From Porphyrobacter sp. (GTDB lineage Bacteria; Pseudomonadota; Alphaproteobacteria; Sphingomonadales; Sphingomonadaceae): a stretch of 64,000 nt of DNA. Shown here piece by piece: positions 11,203-19,482 of this stretch. The notes beneath the pieces were generated by a model. It ran no database searches and was not told the origin of the DNA. It saw nothing but the letters and a program-made list of their open reading frames with translations. Made by a program: the position numbers and the translations under genes. Location of the stretch: assembly GCA_027533455.1 (NCBI GenBank), contig JAPZUC010000002.1:62001-126000 (forward strand). The letters run 5' to 3'. Within the stretch, counting starts at the first letter, position 1, and the number at the start of each line of letters is the position of its first letter.

Positions 11203-12067
11203 CTGAGGTGCCACGTCCGGTTTTCAGGTGACGGCGGCGGTTTCGGAATGGCGCGAGATGGGTGGATTCCTGCCATCAAAGGCCAAAGGTTATCTTGGTG
11301 CTGATTGATATTGGCTGAGGGTCAATTTTGGTGTTGATGAGCGATACCTGAGAATATTGCCGCCAACCGTCTAGGCTTGTCGCTGTTCGATGACCGCATA
11401 TCCTTTCAAGCGCGTCGATAGGGGAACGAGGCAGATATATTTGCACGATTCTCGATGCCTTCGACCACGCCGAATTTTGCTCTTCCGCAGTGGATTTGAT
11501 TGCATCCCAACCTACGCTTTCATCGTAGATCGCAAGGAATAGACGACAGAATTTGACCACATAGTCGTCGTCCGCGCTCTCTTCCGGTTTGGCGATTTCC
11601 AAACACTCTGAAAAGCGGCCCCGGGCAGCTTGCAGTCGATCTTCTCTGACCATTAGAAAGCCGTCACACGCCAGAACGAGCGCCTAAGGTTTCGCAGTTG
11701 AAGCAAGCGCCTTGTTCATGCGCTTCCTTGCTCTGTCCAACTTTCCTTTCCGCTTGTGGAGCCAAGCCAGATGTAGGTGCAATATCTGCCTTATCTCGCC
11801 AGATGGGAAGTTTTTGAACATAGAGCAAATATCGATTTCTGGCGAAGCAAAGCAAGCATCATCGACCCGCACCGATCAGAATCTGTCATCCCGCTATGGG
11901 GTCGCTAGCCGAACGCCAGGTTTCATCCGTTTGTCAGCGAAAGCAGACGTTTCGCCGGCCGCGCCCGCAATCCCGCACTCCGCCCCATCTACGTCAAATG
12001 CCCCACCCGCTTTCCTTTTCCGCAAGCCCGGTTAGAGTGAATCAACTAAGTCATTTTGCGGGGGTCG
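11203..12067. other. AT-richer intergenic island with no intact gene
   Basis: This stretch between the hydrolase and the Anbu operon has visibly lower GC than the rest of the window and weak codon structure on both strands. Apart from the broken TPR-like frame, I see no complete gene, no transposase fragment, no obvious terminal repeats and no tRNA. The last 100 bases presumably hold the promoter of the downstream operon. Confidence 0.6.
11276..11872 (-). pseudogene. Remnant of a TPR-type protein, interrupted by an amber codon
   Basis: One reverse frame runs from a GTG at 11872 to a stop at 11276, broken only by TAG at 11684-11686. Reading across the TAG restores a tetratricopeptide-like helix pair: the part before ends KALASTAKP and the part after runs ALVLACDGFLMVREDRLQAA, which has the spacing of adjacent TPR helices. 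A TGA closes the frame just upstream of 11872, so the N-terminus is also missing. The stretch is much poorer in GC than its neighbours. The simplest reading is a decayed, possibly transferred gene; two short independent genes are less likely. Confidence 0.55.
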
Positions 12068-13498
12068 ATGCAGGCGCGGGGCGGGAATTTTGACGAGATG
12101 TTCGATGGCGCGGGAAACACCCGGCCCGCCTATGCCGAATATTGCCGCTGGCATGACGAACAGCCGCCCGAGTTCCTGCGCCGCAAGAACCGCGAGGCGG
12201 ATGACACGTTCCGCCGCACCGGCATCACCTTCAACGTCTATGGCGAGAACGAGGCTGAAGAGCGCCTGATCCCGTTCGACATGGTGCCGCGCATCATCAC
12301 CGCAGCGGAATGGCGCAAGCTGTCGCGCGGGATCGAGCAGCGGGTGCGAGCGCTCAATTCCTTCCTTTATGACCTCTATCACCGCCAGGAGATCGTGCGG
12401 GCGGGCCGCCTGCCCGACCGCCTTCTGCGCGGGAACGAGGCGTGGCTCGCCAACATGGTCGGCTTCACCCCGCCGGGCGGCATCTACACCCACATCGTCG
12501 GCATCGATCTGGTGCGCACCGGGCCGGACGAGTTCTTTGTGCTGGAAGACAACGCCCGCACGCCCTCGGGTGTCTCCTACATGCTCGAAAACCGCGAGAC
12601 GATGATGGGGATGTTCCCCGATCTGTTCAGCCGGATCGCGGTGGAGTCTGTCTCCAACTACCCGCGCCGTCTTGCGCGCAGTCTTGCGGCCTCTGTCCCG
12701 CCCGCGTTCGAGGGCAGCAAGCCGACTGTCGCGGTGCTCACCCCCGGCATATTCAATTCGGCCTATTTCGAGCACGCCTTCCTCGCCGACCAGATGGGTG
12801 CGGAATTGGTCGAGGGCAGCGATCTGCGGGTTGTCGGCGGGCGGGTGCAGATGCGCACCACAAGCGGCTACAAGCCGATCGACGTGCTCTATCGCCGGGT
12901 CGATGACGAGTTCCTCGATCCGCTTACCTTCAACCCCGATAGCGTCTTGGGCGTGCCGGGGATCATGGATGTGTATCGCTCGGGAGGGATCACCATCGCC
13001 AATGCGCCGGGCACAGGCGTGGCGGACGACAAGGCGATCTACAGCTTCATGCCCGAGATCGTCGAATTCTACACCGGCGAGCGGCCCCTGCTACCGAACG
13101 TTCAGACCTGGCGCTGCGCCGACAAGGACAGCCTCGCCTACGTGCTCGACAACCTTGCCGAACTGGTGGTCAAGGAAGTGCACGGATCGGGCGGTTACGG
13201 GATGCTGATCGGGCCGACCTCGTCGAAGCGCGAAATCGAGGCGTTCCGCGCCAAGCTGGTTGCGCGGCCCGATAACTACATCGCCCAGCCGACGCTCGCT
13301 CTGTCGACCTGCCCGATCTACACCGCCAAGGGCCTCGCGCCCCGCCACGTGGACTTGCGGCCCTTTGTGCTCGTTTCGCCCGAGGGGATCGACATCACCC
13401 CGGGCGGGCTGACGCGGGTGGCGCTCAAGAAGGGATCGCTGGTGGTCAACTCCAGTCAGGGAGGCGGCACCAAGGACACCTGGGTGCTGAAGGACTGA
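12068..13498 (+). CDS. Circularly permuted ATP-grasp protein (COG2308 type), Anbu operon
   Basis: The 476-aa protein belongs to the circularly permuted ATP-grasp group (DUF404/DUF407, COG2308). Visible signatures are FVLEDNARTPSGVSYM near residue 160-175, the ELVVKEVHGSGGYGM glycine-rich region near 370-385, and HVDLRPFVLV near 430. ATP-grasp enzymes join a carboxylate to an amine through an acyl phosphate, so a peptide-ligase role is expected, though substrates for this family are unknown. The ATG at 12068 was chosen over a TTG at 12056. The alpha-E gene starts one base after its stop, showing a tight operon with alpha-E, transglutaminase and the Anbu peptidase. Confidence 0.92.
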   Translation: MQARGGNFDEMFDGAGNTRPAYAEYCRWHDEQPPEFLRRKNREADDTFRRTGITFNVYGENEAEERLIPFDMVPRIITAAEWRKLSRGIEQRVRALNSFLYDLYHRQEIVRAGRLPDRLLRGNEAWLANMVGFTPPGGIYTHIVGIDLVRTGPDEFFVLEDNARTPSGVSYMLENRETMMGMFPDLFSRIAVESVSNYPRRLARSLAASVPPAFEGSKPTVAVLTPGIFNSAYFEHAFLADQMGAELVEGSDLRVVGGRVQMRTTSGYKPIDVLYRRVDDEFLDPLTFNPDSVLGVPGIMDVYRSGGITIANAPGTGVADDKAIYSFMPEIVEFYTGERPLLPNVQTWRCADKDSLAYVLDNLAELVVKEVHGSGGYGMLIGPTSSKREIEAFRAKLVARPDNYIAQPTLALSTCPIYTAKGLAPRHVDLRPFVLVSPEGIDITPGGLTRVALKKGSLVVNSSQGGGTKDTWVLKD

Positions 13499-13499
13499 T

Positions 13500-14444
13500 A
13501 TGCTTGGGCGAACCGCCAACGGATTGTTCTGGATGTTCCGCTATCTCGAGCGGGCCGAAAACACTGCGCGCCTGCTCGAAGCCGCGCTGCGCATGGCGTT
13601 GACCCGCGACGTGGTGACCGCCGAGGCCGAGTGGCGCTCGGTAATCGCGACACTCGGTCTCACGCAGGCCTATCAGGCCGCGCACGACAGCTATGACGGC
13701 ACCTCGGTCTGGAACTTCGTGCTTCGCGGGCCATCCAATCCCGGCAATGTCCGTGTGATGTTCGGCGCGGTGCGATCGAACGCGCGGGAAGCGCGGATCA
13801 ACATTTCGTCGGACGTGTGGGAAGCGGTCAACGAGAACTGGATGCGGCTCGACAAGCTGCTGGCGCGGCCCGTCGGGCAAGGCTCGGTAGGCGAAGTGCT
13901 CGCCGCGATCCGCCGTGCAGGCACGCAGGTTCACGGGGCCTTCGACGGATCGATCCTGCGCGACGAGGGCTACCACTTCAGCCGCGCCGGCACCTATATC
14001 GAGCGCGCCGACAGCACTGCGCGCATTCTCGACATGAAGTATTTTCTGCTGCTGCCCTCGCTCTCCTATGTCGGATCGAGCCTCGATACCGGACAGTGGG
14101 AGCAGGTGCTGCGATCGGTCGCGGGCGCGCGGGTCTATAGCTGGCTGAATGCCGGGCAGATCGAGGCGCGCGGGATCGTGGAATTCGTGGTGCTCGATGA
14201 CCGCTTTCCGCGCAGCCTCGCCTTCTGCCGCAACGCCTTGCGCGATTGCCTCGGCGCGCTTGCCCGCACCCACGCGGTAGAGGGCCGCGCGGTCGCACTG
14301 ATGCGCGAGGCCGATACGCGGATCAGCCACCTCACTGTCGACCAGATCTTCGAGCAGGGCCTGCACGAATTCCTCGTCGACTTCCTCGCCCGCAACGCCG
14401 CGATCGCCCGCGCGATTGCCGAGGATTACCGGTTCCACGCATGA
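13500..14444 (+). CDS. Alpha-E domain protein (DUF403), Anbu operon
   Basis: The 314-aa product is an all-helical alpha-E (DUF403) protein, recognisable by its N-terminal FWMFRYLERAENTARLLE stretch (residues 10-27) and the internal repeat of that idea, GTYIERADSTARILDMKY, near 163-180. The family always travels with COG2308 ATP-grasp proteins and transglutaminases, and is thought to take part in the same peptide-modifying pathway; no activity is established. The gene starts one base after the ATP-grasp stop and overlaps the transglutaminase start by four bases (ATGA). Confidence 0.92.
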   Translation: MLGRTANGLFWMFRYLERAENTARLLEAALRMALTRDVVTAEAEWRSVIATLGLTQAYQAAHDSYDGTSVWNFVLRGPSNPGNVRVMFGAVRSNAREARINISSDVWEAVNENWMRLDKLLARPVGQGSVGEVLAAIRRAGTQVHGAFDGSILRDEGYHFSRAGTYIERADSTARILDMKYFLLLPSLSYVGSSLDTGQWEQVLRSVAGARVYSWLNAGQIEARGIVEFVVLDDRFPRSLAFCRNALRDCLGALARTHAVEGRAVALMREADTRISHLTVDQIFEQGLHEFLVDFLARNAAIARAIAEDYRFHA

Positions 14445-15310
14445 GCAAGCTGAAACTCCAGGTCCGGCACACCACCCATTATGCCTTTGCGACGCCGGTG
14501 ATCCACGCGCTCCAGCGGTTGCGGTTGACGCCCAAGGCCACGCAAGGCCAGCGCATCATCGAATGGCGGATGATCTTCGATAATGCCGGAGCCGAGCTCG
14601 AATATGACGACCAGCATTTCAACCACGTCACGCTGGTCAGCCTGACCCCGGGCGCGCGCGAGGTAACGGTGACCTGCGAGGGCGTGGTCGAGACGGAGGA
14701 CAATGCGGGGGTGATCGGGCACCATTCGGGCCACCTGCCTCTGTGGAGCTTTCTGCGCCAGACCCCGCTGACCCGCCCGGGTGCCAAGCTGCGCGCGCTG
14801 CTGCGCGAGGCGCAAGGGTCAGGGGGCGAGGCGCCGCTCGACTTTCTGCACTCGCTCTCCGGCCTGATCCGCGAGCGGGTTGCATACGAGACCGGGCGCA
14901 CCCATTCGGCCACCACTGCCGAGGAAGCGGTGGGGCACGGCGCGGGCGTGTGTCAGGATCACGCGCATATCTTCATAAGCGCGGCCCGCGCGGGCGGCAT
15001 CCCCGCACGCTATGTCAGCGGTTATCTGCTGATGAACGACCGTATCGAACAGGAAGCCACCCACGCCTGGGCCGAGGCTCATGTCGAGGGGTTGGGCTGG
15101 GTCGGCTTTGATGTCTCGAACGGCATTTCGCCCGATCCGCGCTATGTGCGCGTGGCGACGGGGAGCGATTACCGCGATGCCGCGCCCGTCACCGGCATCA
15201 GCATCGGCGCGTCCGATCAGGTGCTGACCGTTGGTGTGGCGGTTGAGGCACAGCCATTGACGTCCCAGAGCCAGACGCAGGGACAATCCCAAAGCCAATC
15301 TAGCCAATAA
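14441..15310 (+). CDS. Transglutaminase-like cysteine protease family protein, Anbu operon
   Basis: The 289-aa protein has an N-terminal beta domain (about 1-105) and a transglutaminase core with Cys in GAGVCQDHAH near 170, His in THAWAEAHV near 208 and Asp in GFDVSNGISPD near 223. Family members (COG1305) act as peptidases or amidases as often as crosslinkers. The ATG overlaps the alpha-E stop by four bases. An oddity is the C-terminus: the last 15 or so residues are almost pure Ser/Gln, encoded by repeated CAG/CAA/AGC/TCC codons at about 15262-15307. Neighbouring genes show nothing similar. Confidence 0.92.
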   Translation: MSKLKLQVRHTTHYAFATPVIHALQRLRLTPKATQGQRIIEWRMIFDNAGAELEYDDQHFNHVTLVSLTPGAREVTVTCEGVVETEDNAGVIGHHSGHLPLWSFLRQTPLTRPGAKLRALLREAQGSGGEAPLDFLHSLSGLIRERVAYETGRTHSATTAEEAVGHGAGVCQDHAHIFISAARAGGIPARYVSGYLLMNDRIEQEATHAWAEAHVEGLGWVGFDVSNGISPDPRYVRVATGSDYRDAAPVTGISIGASDQVLTVGVAVEAQPLTSQSQTQGQSQSQSSQ

Positions 15311-15399
15311 GGCGGAGGCGTGTCGCGGGCCTTTGCGCGATGCATTGCTTCGCGCTAGGGGCGCAGCGCAAGCGACCCCGCGGAAACAAGGATCACGGC

Positions 15400-16146
15400 A
15401 TGACCTATTGCGTTGGCATGGTGCTCGACAAGGGCCTCGTCCTTATGAGCGACACGCGCACCAATTCCGGCGTCGACAACATCTCGACCTTCCGCAAGCT
15501 GTTCCACTGGAGCGTGCCGGGCGAGCGCATGATCGCGGTGATGACGGCGGGCAACCTTGCCACCACGCAGGCGGTGATCAGCCAACTGGAAGAACGCACC
15601 AAGGCCCCGTCGGAACGCGAGAACTGCCTGCTCAAGGGCGCGACCATGTTCCAGGTGGCGACCGAGATCGGTCGCCTGCTTCGCACCACCATCGAAGAAG
15701 TGCAGCGCGTGAACGGTGACGGGGGGAAGGGCCGCTTCACCGCCACCATGATCGTCGCCGGGCAGATCAAGGGGATGCAGCCGCGTCTGTTCATGATCTA
15801 TCCTGAAGGCAACTTCATTGAAGCCAGCTGGGACACGCCTTTCTTCCAGATCGGCGAGACAAAATATGGCCGCCCGATTTTGATCCGCGGCTACGAGCCG
15901 GGGATGAGTTTCGAGGATGCGGTGAAGCTGATGATGGTCAGCTTCGATTCAACCCTGAAAGCTAACCTGTCAGTCGGACTGCCGCTCGATCTGCTGGTGA
16001 TCGGCAAGGACGAGTTCAAACCTTTGCATGAACACCGCGTCACCGGCGAGGACGAATATTTCGACGCGATCTCATCGGGTTGGGGAAATGCGCTGCGATC
16101 GGCGTTCCATTCGCTTCCGCCCTATAGTTTCCGCGATGACGCGTAA
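15400..16146 (+). CDS. Anbu, proteasome-related peptidase
   Basis: The 248-aa protein is an Anbu (ancestral beta subunit) homologue of proteasome beta and HslV. After removal of Met1 the N-terminal nucleophile would be Thr2 (MTYCVG), with Asp18 and Lys33 in the positions of the proteasome Asp17/Lys33 pair, and a later SVGLPLDLLVIGKDEF strand-helix segment near 192-207. Anbu assembles into ring or spiral oligomers in the cytoplasm. The gene lies 89 bp after the transglutaminase, and the linkage with ATP-grasp, alpha-E and transglutaminase genes is the known Anbu neighbourhood. The ATG at 15400 was chosen because it exposes the catalytic Thr. Confidence 0.93.
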   Translation: MTYCVGMVLDKGLVLMSDTRTNSGVDNISTFRKLFHWSVPGERMIAVMTAGNLATTQAVISQLEERTKAPSERENCLLKGATMFQVATEIGRLLRTTIEEVQRVNGDGGKGRFTATMIVAGQIKGMQPRLFMIYPEGNFIEASWDTPFFQIGETKYGRPILIRGYEPGMSFEDAVKLMMVSFDSTLKANLSVGLPLDLLVIGKDEFKPLHEHRVTGEDEYFDAISSGWGNALRSAFHSLPPYSFRDDA

Positions 16147-16176
16147 GGGACAGGCCTGATCTGGCTCCGTTACGGA

Positions 16177-16206
16177 TTGATTATTTCTTTGTAATTCAGA
16201 TATATG
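16177..16206 (+). promoter_or_regulatory. Candidate promoter of the interrupted regulator gene
   Basis: In the AT-rich 142-bp gap after Anbu there is a TTGATT at 16177-16182 and TATATG at 16201-16206, 18 bases apart, about 80 bp before the next start codon. It resembles a sigma-70-type promoter but was found only by eye. Confidence 0.35.
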
Positions 16207-16288
16207 ATGTATTCCCGATAGGGTAAATGATCCGGAATGGTGGCGCTCCTGCGTGAACCCCATAGTAGGTTAGCGCAGACAGCTTCGC

Positions 16289-16909
16289 ATGACACGCAAA
16301 GCCTCGCTCCACGTCATCGATTCGTGCAGCCGTCAACGCGCCGAACTGGCCCGTGTCGGCTTTGCGCTAGGCCACCATTGCGAGGTCTATGGTGACCTTT
16401 CCGAACTCGCGGTTCACCCGCCGCGCGAAGGGATCGTCATCGCCCGCGACACCGCTGAAGAAGGCGGGGTGGGCATGATCCTCGACCGGCTGGGACGACT
16501 GGGAATCTGGTTGCCGCTCATCGCGGTCGATGTGCAGCCGCGCCCTGGCCGCATTGTCGAGGCGATCAAGGCCGGCGCGCTCGATTACCTCGCCCTGCCG
16601 CTCGATCCCGAGCGCTTCACCCGGTGTCTCCTGCGCATCGAAAAGGAAGCTGAACAGTTCGGCACTGCCCGTCGTCGCATGATCGAAGCGCGCGACCGCA
16701 TCTCGACCCTCTCGACCCGCGAACGCGAAGTGCTTGACTGATTGGCGGAAGGCAGCAGCAACAAGGCCATCGCCCGCGAGCTCGACATTAGCCCGCGCAC
16801 GGTGGAAATCCACCGCGCCAACATGATGACCAAGCTTGGTGCGCGCCACGCGGCTGAAGCGGTGCGATTGAAGCTGGAGGCTAAGCTCGAACCCAGACTG
16901 CGGGCCTGA
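16289..16909 (+). pseudogene. LuxR/FixJ-type response regulator with in-frame TGA before the HTH
   Basis: The frame encodes an atypical receiver domain (residues 1-120; the usual phospho-acceptor Asp and the conserved Lys are not apparent) and then begins a LuxR-type helix-turn-helix with LSTREREVLD. At that point TGA (16739-16741) replaces what is normally a Gly codon (GGA differs by one base). The frame then stays open for 55 codons and encodes a perfectly good rest of the HTH, including SNKAIARELDISPRTVEIH and ANMMTKLGAR. As it stands, the 150-aa product lacks DNA recognition. A recent nonsense mutation is most likely; stop-codon readthrough, or restart at the adjacent TTG, would be alternatives. 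Confidence 0.8.
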
Positions 16910-16991
16910 ATTCCACTGGCCGGCTGGGCATCTTTCGCACGCGAGCCATGATGGCCCCGCCGCCGTGGCGTGATCGCGGCGAGCGCGTGCC

Positions 16992-17696
16992 TTATCGGCA
17001 GAACTTCGCGCCCGTGCCCTCCAGATGGAAGTGATCCTCGTGCGCCGCATTGTATTGCGGGCCGAGCACCGTGCCGAAGCGCTTACATGCGCTTTTGTGC
17101 ACCACTCGCAGGAACTCGCGCGTGGCGGCATCGCCACTCTGCCAGTCGCGCTTGAGCACGATCCGCCGGCCATCGGCCAGGACGAAGCCAGAGACGTCGA
17201 TCGCTTCGGCGCGGGCATGGGCGGAAAGTCGATCGCTCCCGGCGACCGTGCGGCAGCTATACGACCCCATCGTCTCGATTTTCGCGACAGGGCTGCCGAG
17301 GATCTGGCGCGCCGCGCGGTCAACGCCGAAGCGCGCCCAGTCACCGAATGCCTTGGCGACATTGCATTGCACCGGCCCGAGATTGGCGATGCCCAGCGGC
17401 GCGCGGTCACCCGCCAGCGCCATCAGTTGCACCGTGCCGAGCTTGTTGCACCCGGGCGCGGCATAGGTATCCGGTAATCGATCGAAGCGCGCACCTGACG
17501 CGCCGAGATCGGCGAGGCAGCTCGCATCCTCGGGGCGCGGGGCGTAGCTCTGCGGAGCGGAGGCGACTGCGACGGCAGGCCGTACGGGAGCACGCGCGGT
17601 GCCGCCGCTTGCACCGGGCACCAGCGAACCGCATCCTGCCAGCGCCAAGGCGCCTGCCAGCAAGCCCGCTCTGCCAAGGTGTCCCCAATGTATCAT
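16992..17696 (-). CDS. Extensin-like C-terminal domain lipoprotein
   Basis: The 234-aa product has a lipoprotein signal (LALAGC, Cys22) and a C-terminal extensin-like domain (Pfam extensin-like_C family). Visible family marks are SCRTV, the SAHARAEAIDVSGF motif near residue 157-170 and AAHEDHFHLEG near 218-228; the spaced His and Asp residues resemble the metal ligands of LAS-type peptidoglycan peptidases. A cell-wall role is therefore plausible but not established. The ATG at 17696 was preferred to a GTG one codon earlier. A CtrA-like sequence lies 27 bp upstream of it (17723-17738). Confidence 0.82.
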   Translation of the reverse strand: MIHWGHLGRAGLLAGALALAGCGSLVPGASGGTARAPVRPAVAVASAPQSYAPRPEDASCLADLGASGARFDRLPDTYAAPGCNKLGTVQLMALAGDRAPLGIANLGPVQCNVAKAFGDWARFGVDRAARQILGSPVAKIETMGSYSCRTVAGSDRLSAHARAEAIDVSGFVLADGRRIVLKRDWQSGDAATREFLRVVHKSACKRFGTVLGPQYNAAHEDHFHLEGTGAKFCR

Positions 17697-17805
17697 CACA
17701 GTGCACTATGGTGCAGGCATGGTTAACGCAGGGTCAACAAACTGCTTTAAAAAGGAAGCTCCGGCTTAACCCGCACCCGGCGATAGCCTTGCTGCGGCCT
17801 CTGAG

Positions 17806-19269
17806 TTACTCGGCCGCCGCGCGGTGCTTGCCGAGCAGACTCACCACCACGATCGCCAGAAGGGCGGCGAAGAAGCCGGGGACGATCTCGTAGAGGCCGG
17901 GGCCGCCGAGGAATGCCTTGTTCCAGCCGAGCGCAATCCAACCCGCGACCACGCCCGCACCCGTCACCAGGCCCGCAACCGCGCCTGCGCCGGTCATCCG
18001 GTTCCATGTCAACGCGAGCAGGATCAGCGGGCCGAAGGCGGCGCCGAAGCCCGCCCATGCGTTGGCGACCAGTCCGAGCACCTCGCTCTCCGGATCGGCG
18101 GCGATCACAAGTGCGGCGGCGGCGACCAGCGCGACGGACAGGCGCCCGATATTCACCGCCTCGCGCTCAGATGCGTCGCGGCGCAAGAACAGGCGGTAGA
18201 AATCCTCGGTCAGCGAGGACGACGAAACCAGCAGCTGGGCTGAAATCGTGCTCATGATCGCGGCGAGCAGAGCGGCGTAGAGGAAGCCCGTCACTGCCGG
18301 GTGGAACAACAGCTGAGAGAGCAGGATGAAGATCGTCTCGGGATCCTCGACCACCAGCCCGTTGCCTTCGGCATAGGCGCGTCCGGCGAGGCCCACCGCA
18401 ATCGCGCCGAGTAGCGAGATCACCATCCAGCTCATCCCGATCAGCCGCGCGCGCGATATGTTCTCGACGCTATCGATTGCCATGAAACGCACGATGATAT
18501 GCGGCTGTCCGAAATAGCCGAGACCCCAGGTGACCGCGCTGATGATGCCAATAAAGGTCGCCCCCTCGGTGAGGCTGAGAAAGCCTTCCTGCGGTACGGC
18601 CGACAGAGCCAAGCTGCTTTCGGTGCCCAGCAGGATCACCAGCGGCATCACCACCAGCGCCGTCATCATGATCATGCCTTGGACGAAATCGGTGAGGCTG
18701 ACGGCGAGGAACCCGCCGATCATAGTGTAGACCAGCACGATCCCGGCGGTGAGAAGGATGCCGAACATGTAGTCGGAAAGCCCGCCCGTCGGCAGGGCGC
18801 CGGCAAAGGCGGTGGCAAACAGCTTGCCTCCGCCGACCATGCCGCTCGCGGTGTAGACGGTGAAAAAACCGACGATGATGATGGCCGATACGACCCTCAG
18901 CAGCGTGCCGCTTTCAGGAAAGCGGTTGGCGAGGAACTGCGGGATGGTGAGTGCATCGCCCAGTCGCTCGGTCTGTTCGCGCAGGCGCGGGGCAACGATG
19001 ATCCAGTTGGCCAGCGCGCCTGCCGTCAGCCCGATGGCGATCCACGCCTCGACCAGACCGGACGCAAACAGCGCCCCGGGAAGGCCGAGCAGGAGCCACC
19101 CCGACATGTCGGAGGCCCCGGCGGAAAGCGCCGTCACCGCAGGCCCCAACCCGCGCCCCGCAAGCAGGTATCCCGCGCTGTCGGCCCGGGTCTTGGACCA
19201 GGCATAGATGCCGATACCGACCATCAGCAGGAAATAGGCGGCGAGGCTGGCGAGCGTGTAGGTGTTCAT
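17806..19269 (-). CDS. putP: Sodium/proline symporter
   Basis: The 487-aa polytopic protein fits the solute:sodium symporter family, with about 13 membrane segments. The N-terminal YLLAGRGLGPAVTALSAGASDMSGWL segment carries the family's Na+ and proline site residues (LSAGASDMSGW), and RLIGMSWM and TISAQLLVSSSSLTEDFY near 330-345 match PutP. It imports proline with Na+ across the inner membrane, probably for catabolism or osmoprotection. The ATG at 19269 was preferred because it begins the first membrane helix directly, as in known PutP proteins. Confidence 0.93.
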   Translation of the reverse strand: MNTYTLASLAAYFLLMVGIGIYAWSKTRADSAGYLLAGRGLGPAVTALSAGASDMSGWLLLGLPGALFASGLVEAWIAIGLTAGALANWIIVAPRLREQTERLGDALTIPQFLANRFPESGTLLRVVSAIIIVGFFTVYTASGMVGGGKLFATAFAGALPTGGLSDYMFGILLTAGIVLVYTMIGGFLAVSLTDFVQGMIMMTALVVMPLVILLGTESSLALSAVPQEGFLSLTEGATFIGIISAVTWGLGYFGQPHIIVRFMAIDSVENISRARLIGMSWMVISLLGAIAVGLAGRAYAEGNGLVVEDPETIFILLSQLLFHPAVTGFLYAALLAAIMSTISAQLLVSSSSLTEDFYRLFLRRDASEREAVNIGRLSVALVAAAALVIAADPESEVLGLVANAWAGFGAAFGPLILLALTWNRMTGAGAVAGLVTGAGVVAGWIALGWNKAFLGGPGLYEIVPGFFAALLAIVVVSLLGKHRAAAE

Positions 19270-19350
19270 GGACGCGGGGCGTAACAAGCGCAGGCGCGGT
19301 TGGCCAGCCATCGCGCTCCGCAGGTTCTGGAGAAATCAGCGCGGAAGGCC

Positions 19351-19370
19351 ATGTTGCCCATCGGCAACAT
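19351..19370. promoter_or_regulatory. Perfect inverted repeat, candidate operator
   Basis: ATGTTGCC and GGCAACAT form a perfect 8-bp inverted repeat with a 4-base spacer, placed between the divergent putP start (82 bp away) and the outer-membrane gene start (113 bp away). It has no T tract and so does not look like a terminator. A dimeric regulator could bind here; which one is unknown. Confidence 0.45.
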
Positions 19371-19482
19371 CGAGCACTTTGATGTGTCAATTCGTGCAAT
19401 GCTAGCAACATGCTTTGGAGCAGCGCCTCGGTCGATCCTGTCTGCGCGGGGGATCAGATTTTTCGATCCGGAGCATGCATTG

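Noticed and set aside
16739..16741. TGA read as selenocysteine or tryptophan
   Set aside because: No SECIS-like structure was apparent and the family has Gly here; standard bacterial code fits all other genes in the window.
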